A stretch of 64,000 bases of DNA, taken from NCBI GenBank assembly GCA_030704615.1, contig CM060731.1:7252001-7316000 (forward strand), given 5' to 3'. This stretch comes from Takakia lepidozioides (taxonomy: Eukaryota > Streptophyta > Takakiopsida > Takakiales > Takakiaceae). Shown here one piece after another: positions 24,955 to 38,400 of the stretch (positions within the stretch are counted from its first letter, which is position 1; each line of letters opens with the position of its first letter). The notes beneath the pieces were generated by a model that worked only from the letters and a program-made list of their open reading frames with translations, was not told the DNA's origin and did no database searches. Made by a program: the position numbers and the translations under genes.

Positions 24955-25766
24955 CAAAGAGTCAAACCGACCAACCCCACCACACCCCAAACACCACCCA
25001 CAGTGCCAACATCACATGAGGAGACAACCTCTGAGAGTCCTTAGTAGCACATACTCATAGCCCTGCACCAGCAAACATGAAGAGAAAAAAATGAAAGGCT
25101 GCCTGTAATACCTACCTAGTGTAGTTAGTGATCAGTAGCATGGTTTTGCATTAGAAACTCTCCAGTGCTCACCCTAAGACAGCTCCTATATGTTTCACAG
25201 AACCCATGTTGCACAAAAATCTGGTCTCCATTAAGCCACTAAGCCACTGTGACATAAGTATGACTAGCAATTGAGCTGTCCTCCAAGCCCTAGATACTCT
25301 TATGTCTGGTTGACAACTTGTAGGTACAAGATTTAGCATGCACCCTCTACACAAAGCCAGTTGTCATACCCCAGCTAGCAGCCCTCTAGAACAACATCAA
25401 CTCTACAAATCCAGTAAGTTGCATCAAGCTGATCTGGTGCATGGTCTGCAGTGTACGATATCCTAATTCTATTACTCACATCTGCGTGTATGGAACATGC
25501 TGAATACCATTCTAAACATCTAATTTTTGTGTAGTATGCTGACAAGTCAAGTACTGTGCACACCACGGCATGCCACATTCACAGAGAGGAGTGTATATGG
25601 CTCGTCAGGAATTAGAGTCTGCAACGAAAAACAAAACCCAACCCAACAATGTGAAATGGGATCGCCAAATTCTCCAACATATCATGCAATGTAATGCAAC
25701 TTGGAAAAGTGGGTTTTGCAAAAAGTTGATTACCTTTCATTTTTGGTTGCATGCTGTGGGACTCAG
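24955..25766. other. 3' flank of methionine gamma-lyase gene
   Basis: No other gene was recognised. The part next to 25767 should contain the 3' untranslated region of the minus-strand lyase gene. Confidence 0.4.
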
Positions 25767-27041
25767 CTACTGATCTTTCCATTTGGCTCCATTAGACACC
25801 AGCTTGAGTGCTGTGAGAGCTTCCAGCAGTTGGCTCCATCGCTGTTCAAGAGATCCAGTGAACCCAACTGACATGCGCACTAGACCTGGTGAGATCCCAG
25901 CTACAGCCTGCTCCTCCTTGCTTAGTGCACTGCTGGTGCTGGATCCAGAGCAAGACATAAGAGTATCGTGGTGTCCCAGGCTCACAGCCATAAACCCAAA
26001 CTGTGTCACGTTTTGCAAATGCCGCATCAGCTCCTGTGCACGCTCTTTGGTCCCCAAATCTAAACACAGAATGCCTCCATATCCAAATTCTTCATTAAGA
26101 AGGCTGGTCATTAGTTTATGTTGGGGATGCTCTTCCAGTCCCGGATAGATGACTCTTAGTCCCAGCGACTTCAGCCTGCGTGCATAGATAAGAGTTCTTT
26201 GACAAAACTCCTTCATTCGGATAGCAAGGTGTGGCATCCTCAACGAGATTTGAAATGCAACATGAGGATCCATCGTTGGTCCCAGCAGCATGAGGGCGCC
26301 CTGATGCAGGTCCATCATGGCGCTGATCAGCTCGGCTGGCCCACACACAGCCCCTGCAATGATGTCGCCAGCACCACTGATGTATTTGGACAGACTATGA
26401 ACCACCACATCAGCCCCTAGGCGAGCTGGTGACAGCAGCATCGGCGCAAAAGTGTTGTCCACCACCACTTTTATGCCCTTCTTATGTGCCACAGCTGATA
26501 ATGCTGGAATGTTGGCCACTGTCAACTGCGGATTGGACATGGATTCTAAGTACATAACCTTGGTGGCTGGAGTTATCGCCGCATTCACCATCTCTAGATC
26601 CTCAATGTCTACAAAGGTTGTGCTGATATTACAAGTGCGCGGGAGAAAGTGCGCGAGGAGGGCATGCGTGCCTCCATAGAGCCGATTGGAGGCGACCACG
26701 TTGTTACCACTGCTGCACAGCTGTAACAAAACAGCGGATATGGCAGACATCCCACTGGCTGTGCAGTACGCTGCCTCTGTGCCCTCCAAGGCCGCCATTT
26801 TCCGGCCTAAGTTCAGTACAGTGGGATTGAAGTGGCGGCTGTAGATGTACAAACCATGGTCTGGGCCTAACTCGCCTGCAAATAACTTGTTCATTGTCTC
26901 AGGCTCCACCACTGCAAAGGTGGAGGAGGCCTCAATTGACGCGTTGACACCCCCATGCTCACCAAAAGCATGCCTCAGGCTGGCCAGCCGCTGCACGGGA
27001 TCTACCATTTTCCTCACATGCCCAGTATGGTCGTCGTCCAT
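25767..27041 (-). CDS. MGL: Methionine gamma-lyase (PLP-dependent Cys/Met metabolism enzyme)
   Basis: A single uninterrupted frame of 424 aa starting at ATG 27041 has the full length of plant methionine gamma-lyases (about 430-440 aa). It splits L-methionine into methanethiol, 2-oxobutanoate and ammonia in the cytosol, feeding isoleucine synthesis. The PLP-binding lysine is K219 in VVHSLSKYISG. D195 (VVVDNTF) contacts the pyridine nitrogen, and YSR (67-69) and SGMSAI (96-101) are the tetramer and phosphate contacts. GEHGGVN, LYGGTHALL, ATQFGFMAVSLG-like and SCSGSSTSS are blocks characteristic of the plant MGL branch rather than cystathionine gamma-synthase. No transit peptide is apparent. There is no intron, stop or frameshift, so the gene looks functional. 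Confidence 0.93.
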   Translation of the reverse strand: MDDDHTGHVRKMVDPVQRLASLRHAFGEHGGVNASIEASSTFAVVEPETMNKLFAGELGPDHGLYIYSRHFNPTVLNLGRKMAALEGTEAAYCTASGMSAISAVLLQLCSSGNNVVASNRLYGGTHALLAHFLPRTCNISTTFVDIEDLEMVNAAITPATKVMYLESMSNPQLTVANIPALSAVAHKKGIKVVVDNTFAPMLLSPARLGADVVVHSLSKYISGAGDIIAGAVCGPAELISAMMDLHQGALMLLGPTMDPHVAFQISLRMPHLAIRMKEFCQRTLIYARRLKSLGLRVIYPGLEEHPQHKLMTSLLNEEFGYGGILCLDLGTKERAQELMRHLQNVTQFGFMAVSLGHHDTLMSCSGSSTSSALSKEEQAVAGISPGLVRMSVGFTGSLEQRWSQLLEALTALKLVSNGAKWKDQ

Positions 27042-30000
27042 CTCTTCTGTCTGATCTACAAGCTAGAGCCTTGATGACGCTGCACCTTCCCCCCCACTCC
27101 CTTCCAGAACTAATCGCCTCTCCCTCTCCTGTTTACACGAACTTCATGAATTTGCTTCACTCAGTCACTTTAGTTTCGCCAATGGCATGCTATCTAACCA
27201 GCCTACACCAAGAGATAAAGAGATAGAGCTGTGACTGATTTCAACTACCTACTGCCCTCGGACAATCAAAATGAGTCCACACTGTTGGTCCTCAAAGACT
27301 TTAAAGGTTACATCAAAACCCACTGGGCCTGCCAGCATCAAAGGTCCACTAACGGAGAGAGAACCAGTACCACACTAGTTTGCCAGACTGGAGCGTTGGG
27401 CCTCATTTCAATGCTTCACGTCCTATAAGCAAGGGACCCACCATGGCCGAAGTCCTCAGTACTAAACTCTAATATAAACGGACAAAACTAGTGACCCCAA
27501 AACCTTGTCATCGTCCTGGTTTGGTTACCGCCGAGGGGACGAGCTTCGGGTATTTCTGGTCTCAAATCCACAGCTGCATGCCTCATAACCATCCCATTCT
27601 GCTCAGAATCTTTGACTGTTCTTGACCCATGGTGGGCCCCTTGGCACAATCCCCAATTGTCGACTCGCCGTTGTCCTCCGAGGTCACAAACGACTCTCCT
27701 GTCCGGCTGTGGCGCTGCGGTCGGCTCCTTACGCTTGAGCTACAAGAAAGAGATCTCCCGAAAGCTTGTGCCACAAGCTTTCACTGCCATGGGCCCCATC
27801 CTTATACCAGAGACACACCACGACGAAGCTCGACCGATACGTATCTGACATATACTCGTACTTTGGTGGCAGCATATGAGCGCTCTGCATTCTTCCTGGG
27901 CCGCCCAAGTTCGTCACTCAAGTGCCTGGAAATACCTGTCCTGCATATACTAAGATAAGCTATGATACCCAGCACCCTTAAGTTGGGTCTTAATAAGACC
28001 CAAGAGGCACTGATCAGTGAGTCTGCCTTCAGGTTTCCGTAAGTGAAGGGGGTTTGATCTATCACACCTAGACCTCAAGAGACGACGAGAACATTGGTTG
28101 ATTCGTTAACATGAGGTCTGATGAAATGAGTAAACAGTTCTTCTCTCCTATTCCTGAAATCCATTCTCATGAATATGATCACCACTGTGAATATTGCTAC
28201 ATGGGCTATTCTTATTATTTTGTGAAGAGGAAACGCCTGGGAGCAACCAGTAGCCCTGCAAGGCACTTCTTGCTACAGCCCCTTAAATTTAATACCCTGT
28301 TTACCTTACACTCTTCACCTCCAAGGCCAAACATAAAGTATGCCTGCAAGGTGGGGCCGCCCAGCTTCAGACCTCAACACTGATGTGTCTCTCAAGCTCT
28401 TCGCTACAACAATTGGAGACCGAACTGTAACGCTCGGAGAGTGATATTTCAACTTATGGAGCAGGTTATAAAACTGCGACCTTGAGTGGATCTGTTTGCA
28501 GGGTTGTTTGATACGTGAAGTGAAGCAAGGCAAGCCTACTTCATCCACCATCGTACAAATACAGCTGGGTCGGAACGATAACGACCTTCTTTCCTGTATT
28601 AGCCTCAAGCTGCTTCACCTAATTTGAAATGTCAGCCTGGAACAAGCCTGTGATGAGGAAACCAAGTGGCCCCTCCACCTCTTGATGTGCATTACTGGAG
28701 GAGACAGGAGGAGATCATCATCCGGATTCCGAAAAAAGCATGACAGCGTCCGAATGACCGGAGACAAAAAGACAAAGATATGTGGATATGTGCAGCTGAG
28801 ACCAACACCTGGTCCCACCTGTCAAGCAATGACGCCACTGGTTGCCTGACATGCCCATACAAACCAACACGCAACGGGTGTACTGTACTCTCTCGTCCTG
28901 ATACTAATCGGGATAGTTCATCTCCCAGAGAGCCAATGGCCAGTCTGCCGAAACTTAGTTGTCATCCACACATACCCGATATCCTGCCAGATCAAACTAT
29001 CTTATCGAATTGAGATCAAAAGGTCAAAAGATGGATTCAGCATTTTCGGACGCACTCGGAGATTGAACCAAGATTTAAGAATCAGAGGAGTCAGAGGATG
29101 TGCGGTTGCCGGTTTCCCAGAAAGTACCATCGAACACCTCACATTACCCAATGCTGCTTGCCGTGAGAAAGACAACAGCAGAGATGACCGCTCCCTAACT
29201 ATTTCGCGGAAGGCAACAAACTCTTGCAATTCAGGAGCCCACAAAGTAAGTACTATTCGATTGAATCCACGGTTAAAATATTGAAGTCTGCAAATTTATT
29301 TTATCGAATCAATGCACATCTGAAATGTTGCAAGGACAGTTCGATTGGATTCACTGTGGAGTTGTGTTCAAAGTTGGGCTCTACAACAGAAGAGTCTACA
29401 TGAACAGAGGGGAGAGACGTGATAGAGTAGACTCTCAGACATGGCTATGGCGGCAGTACCAGCATGCATTTGCAGCAGCACGGCTGCAATCAAGCCAAAA
29501 CAATCAGGGGTGGCCGTTTTCACGGACTAGAACGCCTCACGTGTGACCGATGCATCGCGTGTGAGTTTCCTTGGAATCCTCAAAATCTGCAAAGTGGAGA
29601 TGGGTTGCATTCACCAGTACGAGCTGTAGCTACTGAGACAGCCGTGCAGCCCTCGACCAGCGCTACCGAACAGGTGCTGTCTCTCTTTATCCATCCTTTC
29701 TGCATGCCTGTGTGGAATGAAGAGATTGATATTCGCTCACGGAACGGGTAAATCGGTGAAAAGGACGAGGACGTAGTGGATCTACCGGGGTAATCCAAGA
29801 TCAGAATCTATAATGAAACGAGAATTTGAGTGCCGAGGTGCCTCTGATGTAAGTGTTCGCGTGAGAGTCATACATGGTCCAAGTAAACTTCGCCAAAAGG
29901 AAGGAAACAACTTGGGTCTTGCTGGGTGCTCCTGTTAATTCTATCGACTTGAAAGTTATATATGTAAACTACCGATGGATAGACATATGGAGTTGTTCTT

Positions 30001-30814
30001 CCATCCCAGCTTCGTTCTTCGAGGTATTCTGCCCATGTTGCTTTGTTTGCTCTTCCATCAAAACTGACACGTTTAGAGAAATCGGCAGCATTGCACCTCT
30101 TCAGGACCTCTTCAGGACTAATACTAAGGGTGTCATCTGAAGGACGGCCTGTGTCTTCATCAGTTTCAAGACTTGTCTCCCTTCTGTGATTGCGTCATTG
30201 TGTTTGTGTTTCCACCTCTAGTTCGCAGTCTACGTTTTCTTCACCCTCCTGGTGGCTACATGTACATTGGAGGTCCACGAGACCTGGAAACCCAACATTC
30301 TTGAGTCACATGTTAGGCTCTTGTTTTCCGAGGTTCCTTACTTCTAAATCTTGACACTGGGTCTAATTATCTTGCACCATCACAAAAACGGACATCAAAA
30401 TTGATCTTCCATTGGTCGTTCATTGCACTTCAAAGTGAGCTGACTCTGCTGGAACCCGATCTTCATTTATTTGGCCAGTCAATCACAACTTAGCGGACCT
30501 CCAAGTGCCCTACTGAAATCTCTCTGCGGGTGCGAGTAAAATCTCTGACCAAAAATCATGTCATTGCAACGTAAGGTGATTCTGTCTCACTTGGGACTGG
30601 TTCTTGGCAGGGGAAAATTCTTTATGCAGAGCAAAATATAGAACGGACTTCTGAACCCCACTTTCTGGACAACACATCAACAGGCCAGCGGTTGCGTGTG
30701 CCTCAACTGATCATGTATGCAGTCTCCCAGAACCTTCACCTACTTTGGTACCAATTCATTTTGTTCTGTACTTTTAGTTTGTTTCTCAGTCCCTGCCACT
30801 GATTTTTCTCTTGT
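27042..30814. other. Long spacer, no gene recognised
   Basis: The first part contains the lyase promoter. The rest has scattered short frames on both strands with no recognisable domains, terminal repeats or long tandem arrays. Confidence 0.4.
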
Positions 30815-31992
30815 ATGAAACTTGCATCTGAGGACTCCTTTCTCTGCCTCTCTGTTCTCTGTTCTTACTTATTCCCAGCCCCTTCTCCCCCCTGCTTGGG
30901 TGCAATGTGTGCCATGTATAGTGGAATGATACAATCTGTCTCTCTTTCAAACGTCAGCAAATGTGCAGTGGTAGCATTCAACGACAGAGGAGAGGGAGGA
31001 AGTGATCTTAAGTGGCAGTGGGGTAGCCAAGAGATCCCGGTCCTCCCTTCCTACACTTACCTGGGCGTTGAGTTCTCCTCCAATTGTAATTGGGATGCAC
31101 ATATCCGGAAAGTTGTTCAAACTGGCAAGGGCAAAGCTCTGGGGCTCACTAAATTTTTCCACTGCAGAGGGGTCAACTCTGAGGTTAAGAAAACCATGCT
31201 TTGTCGCGTTATTACACCTGCCTTGGAGTACGGATCTGCTATATGGGTTGATAACTCCAACCAGGCTAAGTCTCTAGAATCCATTCAAGTGGGGGTGCTT
31301 AAGGAGTGTATGTCAGCATGCTCCAAAACAGCCAATGTGGCTGTTCGGGGTGAGTTTGGCATTCCGTCCTTAAGTTCCCAACGAGATGAATTCAAGGTCA
31401 GATGGTGGGGTCAGCTGCAACATATGCCCAACACCAGATATCCTAAGTTTATCGACTCTATATCTTGGAAACAGGACCGCCCTGTCAAACAGGCTAAGTC
31501 CTGGCAGAAGAGAGTAGAAGAGATCCTCAAGGACCTTAATCCGCAAGTCTTGACCCTGCTGGATAAATCTGACTTAGAGGCTGTAGTGTCCTCAGCCATG
31601 TCTGTAATTGCCCGTTGTGTGGGCAATCTGAAGACAGTATTCATTTTCTGATACACTGTCCGGGGTTCTCTCACCAAAGAGACGCTCTCTTCAAATCTAT
31701 TAAGGGAATTGTGCCTGTACCCCTGTTTACCAACTTTGAAAGTCTCGAGGCTGAGCCAAAAGCCCAGGCCCTCCTGAGGCCTAGTTTTTGGGCAAATCAC
31801 ACACAGCAGATTGATGCTTGTGTGAAGGGATTTCTAGAGGATATCTGGAAAACCTGGATTAATTCTTTATATGGAGGTAAGTCTGACTACCAACGTCAGC
31901 CCCTGACAGAGGTAGGTTCTGTCCCTTTTGTTCCCGCTCAAACTGGGCGTGGGGTCAATGGCCACAAGGCTACGGCAAACACCGTCTTATGA
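30815..31992 (+). pseudogene. LINE ORF2 C-terminal fragment (thumb region and zinc ribbon)
   Basis: A frame of 278 codons carries the late part of a non-LTR reverse transcriptase: YTYLGVEFS, followed by W..HI..V...KAL.L, ITPALEYGSAIW and LESIQVGVLK, then basic segments. Near 31605 the frame shifts and continues in another frame with CPLCGQSEDSIHFLIHC, the CCHC zinc ribbon typical of such LINEs. Catalytic motifs (YADD region) are missing, so this is a 5'-truncated, frameshifted copy. It is a different subfamily from the relic at position 1. No poly-A tail is evident. Confidence 0.75.
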
Positions 31993-34900
31993 GTACAATC
32001 TCTTTCAAACGTCTACTTGACGGCACGGTTGATGAAAACTAGATGGTTAGCAGGCTTGACACTAAGAAGCAAGTCAAACATCTCTCAGCTCTGTACCCAG
32101 GTGGTGTAAAGTAAACATACATGCCACTGCAAAGAGACTGGGCAGCGTTGAAGCAATGGTCAGAGTTGTACCACTGAGCCATCCCTTAGCACATTGAACC
32201 CTGTATGACAAGTGAAAGTTCTGAATTTGTGCTACCAAGTCAACCAGAAAAAGCCAGTATCATAATGCTGAGTTTCCCCAGCATGAATCCTAGTGGCCTT
32301 GTTTATCTCTTAGGGCTGTTGCTGCCTGGCACAAGGTTGTTACTTTGTAATGGTCACGTACACTTTGGTCAGGGCCTTCTCTCCATTTTCTTCCAACTCT
32401 TATTGGACACTACCAGTGTATTCTCGAGTTGTGCAGGTTCATGAAGCTAAAGCGTGATCAAATTCTTAAGGAAGAATTCCAAGCAGACACACTGGCTGGG
32501 GCACTGTCTGGAAATGAAGTTGTGCTTAACTTGGAAAAGCCAAGGATCTGGAACTCCCTACCCCAAATATGAGGGTGAGTGGTGGATCCCCTTCTTGCCA
32601 ACCAAGGAGGCCTAGATAGCGCTTATGTAAATATCAGAAGGTTTGAAATAATTGTGTACCTCAGGGCATTTTGTTAGTCCAAAATGTGTCCATGCAAATT
32701 GGCTCCTCAGCAACAGAACAAGGTGGCACCAACAACAGAGTGTCTGATAGGTGTCTCGATTCGAAGAGGTCCTGTGCTTTGAGAGACAGAGATACATGGA
32801 TAGAGTGAGTAGCAACAATACTCGAATATGAAGCCTGTACTCCCGACACGCATTGAAGTTCAGCTCTTATGAGGGAGTCCAGAACAGGAGACATGGCGCG
32901 GTTTCTTTTGGGGGGGCAACAGATGGTGCTACTTAACAGTGATAACAGTGATAATCTGCATGATCGTCAGACCAAAAAAGCAAAACTTTCACTAGGTCAT
33001 TGACCTACTCCAGTTTCAGCATAGGCAAATGTCTTCAGAGCGAAGGAGGTTCTTCCCATACACATAGCTTGTCCTCGAAGATTGGAGTTAGTCAGTAAAT
33101 GTCCTTAAGTTAGTGTGATTCTGTGCACCTCATGGCAGGAAAGAGTGCAAATGATGCTTGTTAATTGTACACATGTCATGATTCCAGTTTTGCTTGATCC
33201 ATGAACGATCACCGTCTTCACCCATTTGAAGGTTGTGGTGTGATGTGTGAAGCACATGAGCAGTCTTTGTGAGCACCCAATCTCCAGCCTCTGTAATTCA
33301 TAAGCTTCATGCTTGCGATTACTCATTGGCGAACCCCTCTGCTTGTTCAAGTCAAAGAACTCTGACAACATTGTGGCACCAACATCATGCGAGAAGACTG
33401 CTGCCTGAAAGAGTTCATCACAATGCAAATCCGCCCAAGGCCTCATAGCAACTGTTAATTTCGTAAATCTGAAGGACCGATTTTGGGTCTTGAGATGCTA
33501 AAGTTAGAATTTTGTGTAAATGACAGATTAGGGGTCAGACCTATTACGGAAACCCGTGATTGACGGTCACCATCGTTCACCTAAAAGTCTTCGGTTTGGG
33601 GCAAGAGTGTCACAGAGAGCGGAAGAGAATGTTTCTTCCGAGATTGCAAGTCTTACTGTGTCTGGAATGTGATCGCATATCAATTGGGTGTTTTGTGCTT
33701 ACTCTGTGGGTGCGGTGATGTGTGCATACTGAGAGAGAGAAAGAGTTGAGCTTATGCCATCCGGGAAAACAGTCAGTTGCAAGAATACAGATTGTGGGTT
33801 GTTGCTTTGACGTTGTCAGATCCTCATCTACAATCGTTTTTCCCTCTAGTAAAGAGGGAGAGAGAGACGGAGCTCGTCGATTCGAACGTCTCGAAAGGGA
33901 CGAGGGGAGGTTATGAAAGTATACGAGCAGCGTCTGGTGGAGTGAGCTTCCTCAGAGAGAGAGGAGAAGAGCGAGGTACTCGACAATGGACCATGGCTGA
34001 GGAGAAAGCCAACAGCAGGGAAGTAAGAAGCACAGGTCTCAGAGTGGAAGAAGACGCGTTCTTGAGGTCTCAAGAGACGAGCATCTGCTGTCAAAAACTT
34101 CCTTTGAGATTTCACAGCGCAGATTCTACAGGTTTGATGAGAGCAAGTCGGTGGTCAGATCCCACACTCGAGATCCCTCAGCACAGATTTTATCCGCTTC
34201 GATAGGGAGGAAGATAGTGGTGAAGTCCCCAGTTAGCTTGAAGTGCCTGGACTGGTGCACTATTGATGTGGTGAGTGTTCTCTCATGCGACATGATATGT
34301 CAGATGTGTTCTACTTCTCTCCCACCTGGATTCCTCTCGGCCATAATATTCGTCATGCCTTCTTCAACGATATTGACCCTTCTCTTTAGTATCACTATGG
34401 AGGTCTTAGATGATCTTGCCCTTAGTTGGAAGTTGAGTTAGCGTACTGAATAAATGCTGTTCGGAATGTGGATATGGAGGAGCAACTTCAATGCCATCCC
34501 CACCAATGTAATCTTACAACCTATGTGGACCCAGAAAGTTGGTGGAGTAATTGGTAACAAAGTTCCTGTCTACATTCTTTATCCCTCCCAACCCCTCCCC
34601 CACCCCCTCCAACAACCTTCCGTTGTCCAAGAATCCAGCTCGCATGAGGGATGTGTCCTGCAGTAAAATTTTGTGGCAGAGCCAAGCCCTAAAGTTATAT
34701 GATCATCCTTATATTGCATTGTCCACCACTGCATTGATTGCGATCGTTGGAGGCTGTGCTCAAAGAAGTTGTTTTCCCTGAAATCTTTTGTGTTTATTGC
34801 TTATTTATAACCACTCCGCCAACCAGTCGGCATAAAAATTGCAGTATTAGTTGCTGAACATGTACTTACCCTAACAAGGTTTGTACTTTCACAACCTCTG

Positions 34901-35424
34901 GGATCTGCTAGTGAGGTTTTATTTGAATCGTCCGGCGTGGCACCATATCTCAGTACCTGTAACACTAGATCTCAATCCCATGCACTCAAACCTCCACCCC
35001 TTTTGCATAGTTGTTGAACTTTTTTCAGTATGAAGGACTTTGAAACATCCATTGGCCATCTCCCAGGAAAGCGTAAACTTCACAGGTACTTGCAATAATC
35101 AGCTGTGAGAGGGCTACATTTGTGACGCTATCATTTGTGGTTCCAAGTAAAACCAAGAGCTGATAGCCTATCCACAGGGCATCAAAATGCCATCTGGACT
35201 GTTATGCCCATTCTTTCTATAGAACTGTCTTTTGCTGATTTGATCCTATCATCTTTTGCATGTCATTTCGCATTGCTCGTAAAGCAATACAGTCCTGCCT
35301 TTCTCTGCCTGCAGTGGGCTTGTGGGCATGAACATGTCTTCTTGAACAGAGCTAGAAGACAGAACAGGAAAAGGAGTATGATAGACTCAGATATGCAAAG
35401 AATTGGGGGCACTGATTTACCAGA
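31993..35424. other. Spacer and probable 5' region of the IDM3-like gene
   Basis: No protein domain was recognised. GA-rich sequence near 33730-33970 resembles a plant 5' leader, a good donor (GATGTG|GTGAGTG) lies near 34270, and a strong acceptor (TTTCTCTGCCTGCAG) ends at about 35316. A non-coding first exon and intron of the downstream gene are therefore possible. A 142-codon frame at 33777-34205 has no known similarity. Confidence 0.3.
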
Positions 35425-38400
35425 ATGCCACCTGCCATACCAGGACCAGGGTGCAAAAGTGGAGGACAGAGAAAGGTGGAGGAAAACGACGCAATGAACA
35501 TGGATGGAGGGTTCCAAGTCGATCTGATGGACCCACCTGCACCATCTCAAGACCCCTTTGTTCCGGAGGCTCATGTAGTACTTCCTCATCCCCTCCCCAC
35601 TCCTTCCCGCAGTAGAGGGGGTGCCTCAACCTCTGACCAACGATTTCTTCTTGTCTTCATCCTTGGAACCTACTTTGGACCCGACTTGCGACATGAAATT
35701 CCACGCAAGAGTGCATTGCAACGGATTGCTGTGCAGGAACCACCATACTCCCCTGATTTGCTGGGGGGGTCAGTTTTTAAACTCTCAGAGATTGAGAGCA
35801 TTTATTACTTTATCCTCAGGTATATGTTTCTGTTTCAATGTTTTTGTTTGTCACTTTGGTCATTCACTTTCCTGTTTGGGAAGGTCAGCCTTCTATTACC
35901 ACCTGGTGTGAGCCTTGTATACTTAGCAATCTTATGGTTGCTTTGAATTGTTGTAGTGCCAGACATGCTCTTTCCCTCCTTTTTAAGATGAAGATTTTCG
36001 CTATCCTTGAGGATAAGTTCTTTAAAAGTGAACAAGCTGAAGCCTGGACTCAGCTTGTATGGAGATTTTATGAACTGAGTAGGACTTAGTACCTCTCATT
36101 TGAGTGGAATTTGAAACCTTGAGTAGGCTCCATACCTCTCGACAGTAGAATCCCCTTATAGAGAACACATGTTATTCTGGGGGCATGCTGGTTTACGCAG
36201 TCCATTTTTCTTATGTGTTCAGTGGGCATTCTTCCAAGCGAGATTGCCCTTTTTGCAAGCATCAAGATAGTATCACTGCACCTTCTTGCTTGGTTATTGA
36301 TTGTCAAGACCATGCCTCTGTGACCCTCCTTGGGTCTGATCTGGGGCATTTTTTGGCATCAAATTGGTGCTGTGGTAAGGACATTCCTGGAGCATATCTA
36401 GAAAACCGGAACCAACTTTGTTCACTGAATGAGTTCCTTTAATATGGCTATCCTGTTCCTTCTCCCAACTTCTTGTCCTTTTGCTCCATGTAATCCAGCT
36501 GCAGAGTGTGTGGCCACAAGGCTCCAGTTGAATGAGTAGCTCTTCTCTCCTTCCCCCATATATCCAAGGCCATAAGGCTACGGCAAGCAAAGTCTTAAGA
36601 GTCCATTCTCTCTTCCCCAATTTATCCAATGCGCTGTAATTGTTTGAAGAAGATTACTATACTGACTACGTAATTTTGTGTCTTAGAAACTCGAATCCTT
36701 GTGCACGTGTGAAACTCCAATCTTTGTACAAGTTTTTGCATGGCCACCTCACCCCCCCTGTGCGGGAGCCACTCGATGACCAGCGACAGTTCCCTGACTT
36801 TTTCCCGCCTCAATTACACCGGCAGTCACGGTATAAGGGCACATACAAAGTTGTGGAGAGCCTCGTTTTCATCGATAGCCCCGATTCTTCCTACATCAAT
36901 GCGGATGACCTTAAGAGGTGTCTCTCTCTCTCTCTCTCTCCCATTTCCTTAGATGATGTTTCTTAGCTACACACCTATTGGCTTTGAATACCTCTTGTTT
37001 TGGTCGTTTACACTTCTCTTGTTTGTGGTAGCATGGGCTGCTTGAGCCTCAATGGTCTTCAAACACTAACTTTGTGGCCTGCATTCATGTGCTGAGACAC
37101 AACAATGCTGCAAAATGGCATTTTTAGCAAACATCATAAGACATTGACACATCTAAACCAGCTGCTTGAACGATACACTGACAAGTTAATGCTTACCCAT
37201 GAGCAGTAACAGGACTAATATGGTAAGAAATGATGGAGACTGGATCCAGCACACAAGATGACTCAGAAGGGCTCACCTCTTGACTGCAAATGAAGAATAT
37301 CGGCCCTTTCCTCAGAACTGTTCTCCTACTGACTAAGCTTTTGGCTTCACTCAGGTCATTCTCTGCACTTCACAAATTCTCTGCCCATACTAGCTGGCAA
37401 TATCTTAGAATTCTCGCGTTGGTGCTTGTGTCTGTAGGTTCAAGCAACTGAGCGGGCTGTCAGACCTGGCAGTTGATAGAGAGGAGGCCCGAACTTTTCA
37501 GCACGGACAGCGAACTGACCGTGACGAGGAGAGACAAGCCCGTTTTAATGCTGCAGCTGACGCACATGGCCACATTCTCCAGAGCCCGAGGTAAACTGTT
37601 TATTTTTCAGACATATGGCATACTTGTTGTGTCCCTTGGACATTGCATCCCATATTTAAGTTGTAGCAAGTGTTGAACTATTAGTCTGCAGCCATGTGAA
37701 ACCTTTTTGTTAACTTTACAACCAGCTCAAACCCTAGGATACAACAAAGATGCTCCAGTCATTACAGCAGTTTTCCATTGCCCAAAGCCTACCTATTCTT
37801 TCTCAGGTCAACCACATTGTCTTTTGCCAACAGGGGTCTGGGGGTAGTGGAGCATGCTCATGACCCTCGAAAGAAGAAGAAGAAGAAGGGGCAGATGGAG
37901 TTTTTGCCTGCACCGCCCATTGTACCGCCAAAAGTTGAGAGTTCCCAATGGAACCCCACCGAGGAAGTTGGGCCAGCGATGCTACTCCTGCCTGGGCTGC
38001 CCACTATAGAGCAATGGACGAATATGATCAATGCTGTGAAGCCTGCCATTATTTTCACTGGCACAGCAGCTGCTCGCCATGCAGGCCCTTTGATTGGATT
38101 GGTCGACATTGGGGTATGTGAGGATGCCTATCTCTTTCGAACTGCCCTTCCGGGTGTGAAGAAAGATGAAGGTATGACGTGGATGTGCACATGCATACAC
38201 TCTCTGTCACCCCCTTCAGTCTCTTCTGTTTGTGTGTCTGTCGCATTTTCTCTCCTTCCAATGGGTGTTCATCTCTCACTGTCTCTCAACATTGGTTTCC
38301 TAGATGATAGCTATATCGGCTCGCCCGCACTCAGTTCTGCATAACGGGATTGTCAGTGCTAGCGGAAATTCGGGACGAGTGTTGGCTGAAACCCCACAAC

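Noticed and set aside
25767-27041. Bacterial origin or contamination of the intronless methionine gamma-lyase
   Set aside because: Sequence blocks are those of plant MGL, and plant MGL genes commonly have few or no introns.
33777-34205. 142-codon frame as a separate gene
   Set aside because: GA-rich, no domain, and its position suits a 5' leader of the IDM3-like gene.
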